A stretch of DNA of 64,000 bases, taken from assembly GCA_963678275.1 (NCBI GenBank), contig OY782765.1, positions 2,790,001 to 2,854,000 on the forward strand. The letters run 5' to 3'. The stretch comes from G963677445 sp963678275. GTDB taxonomy: Bacteria; Bacteroidota; Ignavibacteria; Ignavibacteriales; Melioribacteraceae. The first letter of the stretch is position 1. Each line of letters starts with the position of its first letter. The notes beneath the pieces were generated by a model, which made no database searches, was not told where the DNA came from, and saw nothing but the letters and a program-made list of their open reading frames with translations. Both the position numbers and the translations under genes were made by a program. Positions 43,620 to 56,359 of this stretch are shown piece by piece.

Positions 43620-43768
43620 TCAACTAACCTCATGCTGAATGGCATCTCTGTTTTATCAAGCAGCTCATGGATAAATTCTACAGGTATTGTATCTTCTCCC
43701 ATTTTCCACACAAACGCGGTTTTCGGTTTCACATATCCGGTTAAATAATATACATACATTTTCACCAT
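43620..43768 (-). pseudogene. 5' fragment of the Imm11-like gene (duplicate)
   Basis: It encodes the first ~50 residues (MVKMYVYYLTGYVKPKTAFV, then WKMGEDTIPVEFIHELLDKT) of the gene at 43817-44410 with about 10 percent base differences, then stops matching exactly at a copy of the common REP-like element (43582-43620). This is a truncated duplicate lying just downstream of the full gene. Confidence 0.85.
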
Positions 43769-43816
43769 CCTGTTTTATCCACGGGACCGAAATTAATTAT
43801 CTTCCAAATCACATAA

Positions 43817-44410
43817 TCAAACCAACCTGTAAGTCTCAAAGTTCACACCGGTAAACTTATGTTTCTCTATTTCTTTTTTCAGGTCTTCTTTTACACAGAT
43901 TGAAGAGGTTATTTGCCAGATAAGTCTTGGAACCGAAAACAATGAGTAATTGTTAATTTTTTTACTGGAAAACACAGGAATTATTACTGACTCATCATCA
44001 AATGTTGAGTTTTTCATGTCGAGGACATCCAGCTTTTTCTCAAACCTTGGGACAAAATATTCCCGGCTCTCCTCCCTTGATTCTATATTTAATTTCATCC
44101 AGATTATTCCTTCCTTTCCTGTCAGCTTATTGTCTATTACTTCGGTTAACCTGGGAGAAAATATAGGCCAGCAAAGATTATTGGGAGGATAATCCAGCCA
44201 GGTATATTTTAATTGACTAATGTCATCATTTATAATGGCTTTGTTTCCCCTAATATTATAATCAACTAACTTCATGCTGAATGGCATCTCTGTTTTATCA
44301 AGCAACTCATGCATAAACTCTTCAGGGATTGTATCTTCCCCCATTTTCCATACAAAAGCTGTTTTGGGCTTTACATAACCGGTTAAATAATATACATACA
44401 TTTTCACCAT
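43817..44410 (-). CDS. Imm11/Imm43-like immunity family protein
   Basis: A 197-residue protein without signal or membrane segments. The organisation resembles the imm11 (Imm43, DUF1629) family: N-terminal MYVYYLTGYVKPKTAFVW, central LCWPIFSPRLTEVIDNKL, and the end of the domain SVPRLIWQITSSICVKEDLKKEIEKHKFTGVNFETYRLV. Members neutralise toxins of contact-dependent or RHS-type systems in the cytoplasm. No toxin gene is adjacent, so this is an orphan immunity gene, as often kept against neighbours' toxins. The match is from memory of the family pattern and moderately certain. A truncated duplicate follows at 43620-43768. Confidence 0.62.
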   Translation of the reverse strand: MVKMYVYYLTGYVKPKTAFVWKMGEDTIPEEFMHELLDKTEMPFSMKLVDYNIRGNKAIINDDISQLKYTWLDYPPNNLCWPIFSPRLTEVIDNKLTGKEGIIWMKLNIESREESREYFVPRFEKKLDVLDMKNSTFDDESVIIPVFSSKKINNYSLFSVPRLIWQITSSICVKEDLKKEIEKHKFTGVNFETYRLV

Positions 44411-44438
44411 CTTGTTTTGTTCACAATATTTGGATGCG

Positions 44439-46160
44439 TCATAACCAGAAACCGATATAACCGCCGAAGGAAAAATTAAATTTATTCATGTAGGGATTTG
44501 AGGCAAAATTCAGGTAACCTGAGAATTTCGCGCCTACCACAAGATTAATATCAGGCGCCGGTATATATTCCACACCTCCTTCAAACAGGGTTGAGAAAGA
44601 ACCCTGGCTCCATTCAGGCAGATAATAAACAAATTCGGTGGGAGGTTCATCTTCTCCATTCAGAAACTGCAAGATTCTGACCACAGATTTATCCCTGTTG
44701 TAATAATTATAACCCAGTCCGGCAGCCGCGAAAGGTCTTATTCCCGCTGTGTGTTTTGTCTGGTAAAACAGGAAAGCGTATCCGGAGTAGTTATTCAGCG
44801 AAAAGTCGGAATAGATTAGCTTGATCTGCTGTTCAGATGAGTATTGAAATTCAGCGTAACCCAGGGCGAAACCGGCTGAAAAATTGTCTGAAATACGGTA
44901 TCGGAGGCTGCCAAAATAACTGGCGACAAAACTTCCCGGGAGGTTTTCCAGAATTACCGGTTCATCTCTCGGTATATTCTCATCATCAACAACCTCAAAT
45001 TCCAGTTCCGCGATTTCAATCTGGTTGATCATATTTACACCGGCGGCAAAAGTCAGATATTCATCAATAATCCGTTTATCATGCCATAAATGTTCTTTTC
45101 TTTTAATTTCATTTTTATTCTGTACGATTTTTTCTTTCAGCGCTTTGATACTGTCAATTATCGAGGATGGAAGCCGGAGGTCTTTTGTTTCCGAAAGAAG
45201 CTTATCAGCCCTTACTTTCGCCTCATCATATTTCTCACTTTCAAAAAAATTATACGCGGTTTTGGTTTTCCCCCTTATTTCGCTTCTCTTTTGTGTTATA
45301 TAATCCCCTTTATAAAAATGGGCGATATTATAGTATTTTAACGCTTCCCGGTAATTGCCATCTGCCGCAAGATCACTAAATGTTCTGTAGTATTCGTATG
45401 CTTTTGCCCCGGCGCGGGATGAGTCAAACTGCGCGCTGAATGATTTATACTTATCGACAAAAGCTGTAATTTTATCATCCGGAAGTGATCCCTGGTTTTT
45501 ATAAAGCGTTTTTGCCTTCTGATAATTTTTTTTACTCTCCCCGACTTTTTCATTTAAAAGCCTGACGCTGTCTGTCAAAGACTCCGGAAGCTCCAGATCT
45601 TTGATATCAGCAAGAAGTTGTTCAGCTTTTTTTTCAGCCTTGTCAAAATCCTGCGTTAAATAAATCCCATAAGCAGACACGGTGTTTATTCTGAATTTAT
45701 TAATTGTCTCAGCCGTATAATTCCTCTTAAAAAACTCAGCGATATTATATACCCTCAGCGCTTCCCGGTAATTTTTATCGGCGGCCAGCATGGTAAACCT
45801 TTCAAAAAGCTTTGCCCCTTTTTCCCCGGCATATAATGGTTTAAATTCTTTCTCCAGACTTAAACGCCGTTTCACGGAGGCGGTTATCATTTCATCTTTA
45901 ATCGATTCCTGGTTTCGGCAAAGTGTGACTACGTTCAGAAATTCATTTTTAACATTATTGTAATCATTGACGCTATTTTCCGAATAGGTCCCTTCATCGG
46001 TTTCCTGATCTTTTTCACTGAAAAATTTTTCAATTTGTTCCAGGTTTCCATTAAAGAGCTCCTCCTCAAGATATTTTTTATCTTTTGAAGTTAATATACC
46101 CTGCGCGATGAAGTGAGAAAAAGGTAAAATTATAAGCAAAACAGTTAATATTCTTTTCAT
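44439..46160 (-). CDS. Outer-membrane barrel with N-terminal helical duplication
   Basis: A 573-residue protein with a signal peptide (about 1-20, LTVLLIILPFSHFIA). Two helical repeats of about 130 residues follow (about 80-210 and 210-340), each containing NYREALRVYNIAEFFK / NYREALKYYNIAHFYK and DLELPESLTDSV / DLRLPSSIIDSI. The C-terminal ~220 residues form a beta barrel (FSAGFALGYAEFQYSS, YAFLFYQTKHTAGIRPFAAAGLGYNYY, ending FSFGGYIGFWL). The helical part probably sits in the periplasm as a TPR-like scaffold. No family is recognised. Confidence 0.65.
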   Translation of the reverse strand: MKRILTVLLIILPFSHFIAQGILTSKDKKYLEEELFNGNLEQIEKFFSEKDQETDEGTYSENSVNDYNNVKNEFLNVVTLCRNQESIKDEMITASVKRRLSLEKEFKPLYAGEKGAKLFERFTMLAADKNYREALRVYNIAEFFKRNYTAETINKFRINTVSAYGIYLTQDFDKAEKKAEQLLADIKDLELPESLTDSVRLLNEKVGESKKNYQKAKTLYKNQGSLPDDKITAFVDKYKSFSAQFDSSRAGAKAYEYYRTFSDLAADGNYREALKYYNIAHFYKGDYITQKRSEIRGKTKTAYNFFESEKYDEAKVRADKLLSETKDLRLPSSIIDSIKALKEKIVQNKNEIKRKEHLWHDKRIIDEYLTFAAGVNMINQIEIAELEFEVVDDENIPRDEPVILENLPGSFVASYFGSLRYRISDNFSAGFALGYAEFQYSSEQQIKLIYSDFSLNNYSGYAFLFYQTKHTAGIRPFAAAGLGYNYYNRDKSVVRILQFLNGEDEPPTEFVYYLPEWSQGSFSTLFEGGVEYIPAPDINLVVGAKFSGYLNFASNPYMNKFNFSFGGYIGFWL

Positions 46161-46409
46161 TTTATTCTATCCCGACAAAATAATTTAATAACCACATCTT
46201 TATATCCCGATAAATATACCCGGAGATATTCCTCCGGAACAGGCCCGCTTGATGCCCGGGCAATAATAAAAATAATTCCAGGATTTTTAATCCTCTCTGA
46301 AGGTCCGTAACATTCCCCCACTACAATATGAATTATCAGATTTATATCTTAAATAACTATGCTGAAAATTATTATAAACTATTCTTAATTCCCAGCATAT
46401 TCAGTTATT
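46161..46409. other. Spacer, no gene seen
   Basis: Lies between two minus-strand genes. It probably holds the promoter of the barrel gene; no clear motif or terminator is seen. Confidence 0.35.
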
Positions 46410-47984
46410 TCATTTTCCCGATACCGATACAAACCTCGCCGAAAGATTCGGGTTTTTCATATTTTTATCCAGGGGAAACATCGGCCGTTTTATTCTTTTG
46501 TATTCGAGACGTTCAAGGTCCTGATCAACACCGCCCGGTGTAAGAGCCATAATCCAGTCCCCCCGCATTTCATATAATTCCGGCACCAGGTAACCGATTT
46601 TCACAACAACGATATCTGTTTCCTCCGGATTTAGTCCCAGGTTGGTAAAATCAAACTTATGATGATAGGGTTTTCTCTTCGCTGTAACGATAACATTAAT
46701 ACTGCCGACTTTTACAACCACCTCGGTTTTAGCATATTTATCACCGTTATTTATCGCCTGAACTTTTCCCTTTAATCTTAGAGGAGGTGAATAGCGGTCA
46801 TCAACCCGCGCTCCCGCGAAAGCGTCAACATCGCCTCCCACTCCGGCCTCTACCGCACTCTTAACAAACTCAGGATCCGGTATTGAAGCATAAATAACCG
46901 ATGGTCCCGATGGTTTGGAAAACTCCTCTCTTTTCAGCAATTCATTTAGTGTCCAGGTTACATCCCCCGCCCCGCCGGCAGTCGGGTTATCTCCCATATC
47001 GCTTATTATAAATGGTCTTTTCTTACTTTTCAGCGCTTTTGCGAGGCATTCATCCAAAGGCGCGGTCGGCGCTACAAATTTAAATTCATTCCTTACTTTC
47101 CAGAATGCCTGAGCAAGTTCTTCAGCCGCTTTCCCGACTGACTCTTTCTCATCGCCGGTAACCATTACTACAGCGTGGTTTCTTCTTTCATCCGCCCACG
47201 CGTAACCCACCCAGATTCCCGCGTCTATGATTCCATCCCTTTTGGTTATCGGGTCCACTTTGGCGTATAAACTTTTTGCCGGTTCTATTCTTGTGCTCGT
47301 TTTTTCGCCCGGCAATAAAATCGGCACAGGTATCCAGGCTTTGTATTCCGGCTTTCCTTTGCCGCTTTCCAATCTTTCTATCAAATTCCGTAAAGCCCGC
47401 TCTTTTGTTTCCATCGCGTCTTCATGAGGAGCAAGGCGGTAACATGTTATCAGATCAGTTTCCTTGGCAAGTCTTCTCGATACATTGCCATGCAGGTCCA
47501 TTGTTGTTGAGATAATAGTTTCATACCCGACAAGGTCCCTTATCCTTTTGATATAATCCCCCTCGGGATCATCAACTCCTTCCACACTCATAGCACCGTG
47601 AATATCGAGGAATATTCCATCATAAGGAAGATTTTCCTTAAGCATTTTAAGTGTTCTCTGCACAATTTGTTTATATGTCTCTTTTGTCACAATTCCACCC
47701 GGCAGCGCCCGCGCTCTTACAGTCGGGAACCAGTCGGCATTTCTCCTGTATTCTTTGCCCGGGGATAAGAAAGGATAATAATTCAGCAATTCCACCCCTG
47801 CCTGAAATTTAAAATCTTCATAACTTGTCGTTGCCGGAGAAAATGTGCTTGATTCAATTGAAAATCCCGCTATCGCTATGCGGGGACGCTGCTTTTTCCC
47901 GGCGTTGTCGCAGGAATATAATACAACTATTAAAAAGAAGCTAAGTATTAGCACTATCAAATGATAGGTCATTTTAGTTTTCAT
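46410..47984 (-). CDS. M81-family (MlrC-like) peptidase lipoprotein
   Basis: A 524-residue protein with a lipoprotein signal peptide (VLILSFFLIVVLYSC) and the MlrC/DUF1485 fold: RIAIAGFSIESSTFSPATTS at the N-terminus, DGIFLDIHGAMSVEG with D-H metal ligands, STTMDLHGNVS, CYRLAPHEDAMET and the C-terminal MlrC_C segment (ISDMGDNPTAGGAGDVTW, with a conserved Asp). MlrC hydrolyses linearised microcystin fragments in sphingomonads; most homologues have unknown substrates. A lipoprotein anchor is notable because MlrC is usually described as cytoplasmic. ATG 47984 follows AAGGAA; an upstream ATG at 48017 overlaps the previous gene. Confidence 0.88.
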   Translation of the reverse strand: MKTKMTYHLIVLILSFFLIVVLYSCDNAGKKQRPRIAIAGFSIESSTFSPATTSYEDFKFQAGVELLNYYPFLSPGKEYRRNADWFPTVRARALPGGIVTKETYKQIVQRTLKMLKENLPYDGIFLDIHGAMSVEGVDDPEGDYIKRIRDLVGYETIISTTMDLHGNVSRRLAKETDLITCYRLAPHEDAMETKERALRNLIERLESGKGKPEYKAWIPVPILLPGEKTSTRIEPAKSLYAKVDPITKRDGIIDAGIWVGYAWADERRNHAVVMVTGDEKESVGKAAEELAQAFWKVRNEFKFVAPTAPLDECLAKALKSKKRPFIISDMGDNPTAGGAGDVTWTLNELLKREEFSKPSGPSVIYASIPDPEFVKSAVEAGVGGDVDAFAGARVDDRYSPPLRLKGKVQAINNGDKYAKTEVVVKVGSINVIVTAKRKPYHHKFDFTNLGLNPEETDIVVVKIGYLVPELYEMRGDWIMALTPGGVDQDLERLEYKRIKRPMFPLDKNMKNPNLSARFVSVSGK

Positions 47985-47994
47985 TATATTTTCC

Positions 47995-48630
47995 TTAAGC
48001 ATTCGTTTTTTTTTCAAAATATTTTACTCTTTCCTGCTTCATTATATACCAATGATTTGATAACAGATATTCCAACCTGATATTTAAATGCCGATGAAAT
48101 AAAAACAGGGCCAATGCTGAAAATGGCAATATTGTGATAACATACCATGAAAATTCTACTGACGCGAAAAGGTATCGCAATCCCCATATTACAAAAAAGA
48201 TAGCGAGTCCCGATATTAATGTTCTGCATAGAAGTTTTTCCGATCTTAGCTTGGCACATCGGGCAGCAGCCTGAGGATATTTTATATGAAGAGCATCATA
48301 GATAAGTGAAACCATTTTCTTTTCTGTGTTAATTTTATCCTCAAAATAGTTCTCTGAATATTTGTTCTCACTTTGCTCTTCCCACTCCTTAAATTTAATA
48401 AAAAATCCAAAGCTTCCCATTAAAATTGCGATAAAATATGAAGCAAGAATAAAAACAAAGAACACAAATAATGAGGATGTCTCTGAATCAAGAAAAATTG
48501 TTTTTACTAATGCAAGCAAATCATCTTCATTAACAAATAATATCGAGCCGATAATAATCAGCATCGCGCCGGGAACAATTCGCCCGATGATATCATAAAA
48601 TATTTGTGGTATCCAATCCCCCAGCTTCAT
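47995..48630 (-). CDS. Membrane protein, unknown
   Basis: A 211-residue protein with four likely membrane helices: about 13-32 (RIVPGAMLIIIGSILF), 52-76 (SLFVFFVFILASYFIAILMGSFGFF), then a cytoplasmic charged region (KEWEEQSENKYSENYFEDKINTEKK), and 134-175 (LISGLAIFFVIWGLRYLF; WYVITILPFSALALFLF). ATG 48630 is preceded by GGAG; ATG 48642 is also in frame. It lies 10 bases upstream of the M81 gene, so the two are probably cotranscribed. Family not recognised. Confidence 0.7.
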   Translation of the reverse strand: MKLGDWIPQIFYDIIGRIVPGAMLIIIGSILFVNEDDLLALVKTIFLDSETSSLFVFFVFILASYFIAILMGSFGFFIKFKEWEEQSENKYSENYFEDKINTEKKMVSLIYDALHIKYPQAAARCAKLRSEKLLCRTLISGLAIFFVIWGLRYLFASVEFSWYVITILPFSALALFLFHRHLNIRLEYLLSNHWYIMKQERVKYFEKKTNA

Positions 48631-48662
48631 CTTACTCTCCATTTTTTTTTACATAATTATTT

Positions 48663-50816
48663 TTATTTCAGAAGCGTCATCTTTTTTGCCTCGCTGAAAC
48701 GGCTTCCATCAATTCCTGATACATTTATAGTATATATGTATATACCGGAGGCAGCCGATCCCGCATTAAATTTAATCTTATGATTCCCAGGAGTCAAATT
48801 TGGTTTATTTATTTCTCTGATTTCCTCTCCGAGGGTATTACATATTGTTATGGTAACATCTGCTGCCACAGGCAGATAAAAACTTATATTTGTAACAGGA
48901 TTAAACGGATTAGGATAATTTTGTCGCAGGATATAACCCTGCGGTGATAATACGGGATTGGTTTCCACCGAAACAACATCAAAATAGAGGAAATCCAACA
49001 CATTCTCCATTACATCGTACCTGGCGGAATAAGGATAGATTGTTTCAAAAGGAAATCCCAGGAAGATAAGTTTTCCTGAAGCCGGGCCGTTTCCGAATAC
49101 ACCTTCATAACTGATTCCCCCTATTTCGTGCGTGGTCACATTTTTGTACCTGAGCGCCGATTGACTCCCCCGCGGAACCAGCGCGTCGGCATATTCCACA
49201 TTATAAGAGCCGTGAGTTCCGTTATCAAAATTTATCTCTGTAATATCCGTGAAAATCCCCCCTGCGATTCCCTCCGCGGAATAATATGTTGAGGCAATTC
49301 CACCCGGGGCGTCGGCGGAATATGAGGCTTTCAGGTAATTCTGAATAAACAGTTTATCCGAACTGCTCCCCCTGTAATCCAGATCCCAGGCAATCTCTGA
49401 GCCCGATACAAACAACCTTCCTCCCTGTTGAAGATAATTCTCTATAACATCCTGTTCGGAATCGGAAAATGTTTCATCCGCTGTCGATTCTTCCCCAAGT
49501 ATATAGTCGGTGAAAACATAATTATTTAATGAAATCAGTCCATCCGTAACGGCTTCATTGGTAGCTGATTCGAAAGGAACACTCTTTTCATTGATCGCGT
49601 TGGCGTGATGTTTAACAAAGTCGTAAGTATTGCCGTCGGAAGCGCGGTCAAAACCGTTCACTATCAGGCACTTTTGAACTCCCGATCCTGTCGGAACGAC
49701 TGCCAGTATCTCCGAAGCCTCCGATAGTCCATAGCTGTTTTCTGAAGTAAGTTTTATGAAAACGGGTGTATCAGGCGCAAAACCATTAAGTGTTTTTTCA
49801 GCTCCGGTGAATGATATCGCTGTGTTGAATGTATTTCCATCCTGACTCAGATACAAATTATAATTTGAAATATCGGAATCCGGTGTCAGAATAACTTTTA
49901 CCTCACCGGGATTTTCTGATATTACCGCGAATGCTTTCGGTTTTGGCGGCATTGTAAGCTCATAAAGATAAGTAGGGTAATACATTGGCCCGGTTTCATC
50001 GCTTAGTATTTTATATAAATTTGCATCTTTAAGAACCGAATCGATAAATGTCATCTCCCCATCAATTTCAATATCCCGGTCGAGCAGTCTTATTCCATGA
50101 CTGTAATCGACATAAAAATTAACATGAATATTTGTCAGGGGTTGAATAGGGCTTCCATTTAACTGGTGCCATCCGTAAATCACAACATGTCCCGGTCTTG
50201 AAGGATCAATTATCTTGTTGCTCAGAACAACATCTTTTTTTGTTCCCCCGACTAACTGCCCTTCAACTCCGCCGGCATTTATAAATTGCTGCTGAATAGC
50301 TGTATTATGCTCCACAAACTTGGGCACCAGAGTATTCAGAATACCGATAGGCGTGTAGGTTACCGGAGCCAGTTTTATTTCCGCGTTCGAGTAAATATTA
50401 TCAACAAGTTTTCTCGTCGGCATACACGCTCCGAAAGCGTCAGCCGCCTGCTGAGCGATTATGGGCCCCATCGGTATTCGGCAGTAATCGCTATCGCTTC
50501 CTATAGTTAGGTAATCGGGCATAACCCAATATTTAACATGATGAGATATACCATTTAAATCATTAAAATCCGCCTCAATTTCTACAAGATTCCTGGTAAA
50601 ATCGGGGATATTCCCCGCGAGAAGCTGCTCAAGAATCGCCTCCTCACGGTCATCAAAACCTAAGTTCGTAACAGATTCCATGAATTCCGAACCCTCCATC
50701 GCTCCCGAAGAGCGGGGAGGAATGTTGAGTTCCCCCTGCGGAAAGATTTTATTTACCTGAACAGTAAGAAAAAAAGAAAAACAGAATATTTTTAAAAACC
50801 TGGCACTAATTTTCAT
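48663..50816 (-). CDS. Secreted protein with T9SS type A sorting domain
   Basis: A 717-residue protein with a signal peptide (about 1-25). The N-terminal ~280 residues resemble a catalytic or binding domain with GVEGQLVGGTKKDVVLSNKI and HVVIYGWHQLNGSPIQPLTNIHVNFYVDYSHGIRLL; similar architectures exist in Calditrichota-type secreted proteins. A fibronectin III-like domain (about 300-385) is followed by a flavodoxin-like / GATase-like region (CLIVNGFDRASDG, QDVIENYLQQGGRLFVSGSE) and the sorting domain (about 640-717) with LRQNYPNPFNPVTNISFYLP and AASGIYIYTINV. It is exported across the outer membrane by T9SS. The catalytic function is unknown. Confidence 0.8.
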   Translation of the reverse strand: MKISARFLKIFCFSFFLTVQVNKIFPQGELNIPPRSSGAMEGSEFMESVTNLGFDDREEAILEQLLAGNIPDFTRNLVEIEADFNDLNGISHHVKYWVMPDYLTIGSDSDYCRIPMGPIIAQQAADAFGACMPTRKLVDNIYSNAEIKLAPVTYTPIGILNTLVPKFVEHNTAIQQQFINAGGVEGQLVGGTKKDVVLSNKIIDPSRPGHVVIYGWHQLNGSPIQPLTNIHVNFYVDYSHGIRLLDRDIEIDGEMTFIDSVLKDANLYKILSDETGPMYYPTYLYELTMPPKPKAFAVISENPGEVKVILTPDSDISNYNLYLSQDGNTFNTAISFTGAEKTLNGFAPDTPVFIKLTSENSYGLSEASEILAVVPTGSGVQKCLIVNGFDRASDGNTYDFVKHHANAINEKSVPFESATNEAVTDGLISLNNYVFTDYILGEESTADETFSDSEQDVIENYLQQGGRLFVSGSEIAWDLDYRGSSSDKLFIQNYLKASYSADAPGGIASTYYSAEGIAGGIFTDITEINFDNGTHGSYNVEYADALVPRGSQSALRYKNVTTHEIGGISYEGVFGNGPASGKLIFLGFPFETIYPYSARYDVMENVLDFLYFDVVSVETNPVLSPQGYILRQNYPNPFNPVTNISFYLPVAADVTITICNTLGEEIREINKPNLTPGNHKIKFNAGSAASGIYIYTINVSGIDGSRFSEAKKMTLLK

Positions 50817-51023
50817 AAATAATCCGCATATTTTTTTTTAGCAATATTTATCGGTGTCTGCAAAATATAAAATTTTAGTGTAAAATAACCATATGAGCAT
50901 TTATAAAATCTATAAAACAGTTGCAAATTTAAGTCGCGACAAAAATATTGATTCATTTTTAACTTTTATTATTCCCACAAGATTTTTAATTTTCATAATT
51001 ATTTCAATTAGAGGAACAAAAAT
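50817..51023. other. Divergent promoter region
   Basis: AT-rich spacer between the minus-strand T9SS gene and the plus-strand hypothetical gene. It must hold both promoters; no clear motif stands out. Confidence 0.35.
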
Positions 51024-51749
51024 TTGATCAAACCTGTAATCTTCCTGCACTTATTCATGAGTTCCTTCATTATTCCCCAGGCGGATTCCATTGTAAATAT
51101 GGAAAACCTGGATGATTTCGATTTTTCAATTCTTTTCGTTTCAGACAGCGTTTATTTTGAGGACACAGAAAAAATGATTGAAAGGATTGAACCTATAGGT
51201 TTTATCGGTGAAGATTATCAGCGGTTTTATATTCATTATACTTCTGTGGAAAGAGATTCTGTTAATCCCTCCAAATATCATGTTACCGGCAAAACAAAAG
51301 TTAAAAATAATGTCTGCGATTTTGAGGGTTTACTGAATATCACCCAAACGAAAAATTATACCGAACCTGAGATACCAAACTGGTATTATGAAGGCTCCAT
51401 AAAGGGAAATTATATTTTCCGTGAAGATAAAAACCAATATGGAACAGGTGTATTCAAAGGAGAGTTTGAATCATTTTTCTGGATAGACTCATCCGGGCTA
51501 TTGAAATATAACACACTCTGGCTTGTCGCTGATGGTTATACGAACAACCAATTTGAGGGCGTATGGCAAAGTTACCGCTCCGGGAAAGTAAAAAAATGCA
51601 ACTGGGGTGACTGCCGCATACCCGATTCAAAAAAACTTGATGACGGGGCCGGTGAATTCTGCCCAAATGAAAAGTATATAAAAAACGGATGGGAAAATTA
51701 TATAGAAGAGGTTTACGGTGATAAAGAAAGAGATATCTGGTGGAAATAA
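51024..51749 (+). CDS. Secreted hypothetical protein
   Basis: A 241-residue protein with an N-terminal signal peptide (PVIFLHLFMSSFIIPQA). The start is TTG 51024 with GAGGA upstream. The mature part is acidic and rich in aromatic residues, with beta-strand-like repeats (YHVTGKTKVKNNVCDFEGLLNI, WYYEGSIKGNYIFREDKNQYGTGVFKGEF) that look like a single-domain calycin- or MORN-like barrel. The C-terminal block VWQSYRSGKVKKCNWGDCRIPDS contains a CNWGDC pair that could form a disulfide. No family is recognised. It appears monocistronic. Confidence 0.6.
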   Translation: MIKPVIFLHLFMSSFIIPQADSIVNMENLDDFDFSILFVSDSVYFEDTEKMIERIEPIGFIGEDYQRFYIHYTSVERDSVNPSKYHVTGKTKVKNNVCDFEGLLNITQTKNYTEPEIPNWYYEGSIKGNYIFREDKNQYGTGVFKGEFESFFWIDSSGLLKYNTLWLVADGYTNNQFEGVWQSYRSGKVKKCNWGDCRIPDSKKLDDGAGEFCPNEKYIKNGWENYIEEVYGDKERDIWWK

Positions 51750-52844
51750 ACTCAGAACTCCTTACCCCTCGCAAAATAAAATCTCGGAAGTTTTGGAAAA
51801 TATCACAAGAATTTGGGTTCTATATGAAAACCAGTGGGTAATAAAAAACAACCGACTAATAAATGGACGTAGTTGAATAGTTACAAAAGCGCCAAAATAT
51901 GGTTTACCTGACAGCACGTATGGATGATTTATTATAAATATCATATTCGATCGACCTGACTTTTGCAGGGGAGGTCTTAAAGGATTTGGTTATCTGGAGA
52001 TGGTTTGTGAATCCTCTACAAGAATTTTGTCTTGCTTTATTAACAATATTCTAAAATAATCATTGCCTCTACAAGGCAAACAAGATAAAAAGAACCTTGT
52101 AGAGGTTCCATTATTGTAGAATAGAATAGATCCCCTGGAAAACATCTCTGTAGGAGATGCATAAAATGTCGCTTAAACTGCATCATCTTAATAATATTAT
52201 AAAACTAATATATTAACCCCAAAAAGAGCCGGAAATATTTTAAATAAAGAATATTTCACCAGTGATCTAAGTGGTTTGTATCTGACTCAATTTCAATTAC
52301 CCACTATATTTCACTTAGAACCAGAATTTGTTATCCATTTATTAAGTAACGAGATTATTTTAGCCATAAATGAAGTGTTATAAATTTAAATTTCTATTTT
52401 TCCTGGTTTATCCGTGAGGTTTCCAGGTATTTGATTATCCGGGGTGGTTTATGAATCCTCTACAAGGATTTTGTCTTATGGTGTTAACAATTTTCTACCC
52501 AGGTGGGACTATCGCATTAATTGGAACCTATACAAGGTTCTTTTATTGTATTTGCCTTGTAGAGGAAGAAATTAGTGCGGAACGTCCCCCTGGGGTAGAA
52601 TATAAAAGACAACCTGAAAAACATCTCTGTAGGAAATGCATAAAAAGGCGTTAAAATTAAATCATTTTTGAAAATAATACAGTGTCAATGTATTGGTTCA
52701 GTACACGATTCGATAAGATAAAGAAGGACCTGCCCAAGTTGTTTCCTTATCGAATTATCTCGCGGTTTTATTTCGCGAATGTATCCATGTAAGTTATTGT
52801 TTTTTATAACCGGGATCAGGAGTTCTGAATATAATTTTTAAAAT
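51750..52844. repeat. Non-coding spacer with CTACAAGG repeats
   Basis: Two partly similar blocks (51960-52200 and 52390-52660) share GAATCCTCTACAAG, ACCTATACAAGGTTC, CGGAACGTCCCCCTGGGG and ACATCTCTGTAGGA modules. Related copies occur inverted at 39890-40030 and as a fragment at 43000. No gene is credible. Confidence 0.7.
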
Positions 52845-52874
52845 AAAAAAACCCCGCTAAAAGCGGGGTTTTAA
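52845..52874 (-). terminator. Terminator of the rRNA operon
   Basis: On the minus strand ACCCCGC-tttta-GCGGGGT is followed by T7 (A run 52845-52851 on the plus strand), 12 bases beyond 5S. Confidence 0.92.
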
Positions 52875-52885
52875 TTTTAAAAATT

Positions 52886-52999
52886 GGCGACGACCTACTC
52901 TCCCACACAGTTGCCCATGCAGTACCATCGGCGTATAAGGGCTTAACTTCTCTGTTCGGAATGGGCAGAGGTGTTTCCCCTTAGCTATAATCACCAAAA
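52886..52999 (-). rRNA. rrf: 5S rRNA
   Basis: The minus strand shows the canonical conserved segments: GGGGAAACACCTCTGCCC and CCGAACAGAGAAGTTAAGCC, with ATGGTACTGC and GGGAGAGTAGG at the 3' end, closing with a TTGGTGAT/GTCGTCGCC-type terminal helix. It is the last gene of the operon. Ends are approximate by a few bases. Confidence 0.95.
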
Positions 53000-53070
53000 T
53001 TTCAAACTTTATAATTCAATGAAATTCAAATGAGTTGCTGAACTTGGTTCCAGGTTTTATAAAAATAATG

Positions 53071-56043
<2,973 letters not shown>

Positions 56044-56123
56044 AACCAAAAATTATTTTTATAAAACGTAGGTACTCAAGTTCAGCTAAAGTTAATTTCT
56101 TAACTTCAACTCATTCAAAATTT

Positions 56124-56133
56124 CAAAGAACTT
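56124..56133 (-). promoter_or_regulatory. boxA-like antitermination site in the 16S-23S spacer
   Basis: The minus strand reads GTTCTTTGAA, matching the bacterial boxA consensus recognised by NusB-NusE. It is the same word as in the leader at 58165-58175. Confidence 0.5.
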
Positions 56134-56165
56134 TTCATTCCGGCAGCAACCTGCCTGGAATTTTG

Positions 56166-56238
56166 TGGAGCTAAGCGGGATCGAACCGCTAACCTCCGCC
56201 TTGCAAGGGCGGCGCTCTCCCAATTGAGCTATAGCCCC
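56166..56238 (-). tRNA. tRNA-Ala (TGC)
   Basis: The minus strand folds as a cloverleaf with acceptor GGGGCTA/TAGCTCC, D arm AGCTCAATTGGGAGAGC, anticodon loop CTTGCAA giving TGC (Ala) and T arm GCGGTTCGATCCCGC. It lies in the rRNA spacer between tRNA-Ile and 23S. Confidence 0.96.
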
Positions 56239-56285
56239 AAACCTTCATCTAAAGGCTTAGGGATCGATTCCTTCTTCAGCCTAAG

Positions 56286-56359
<74 letters not shown>

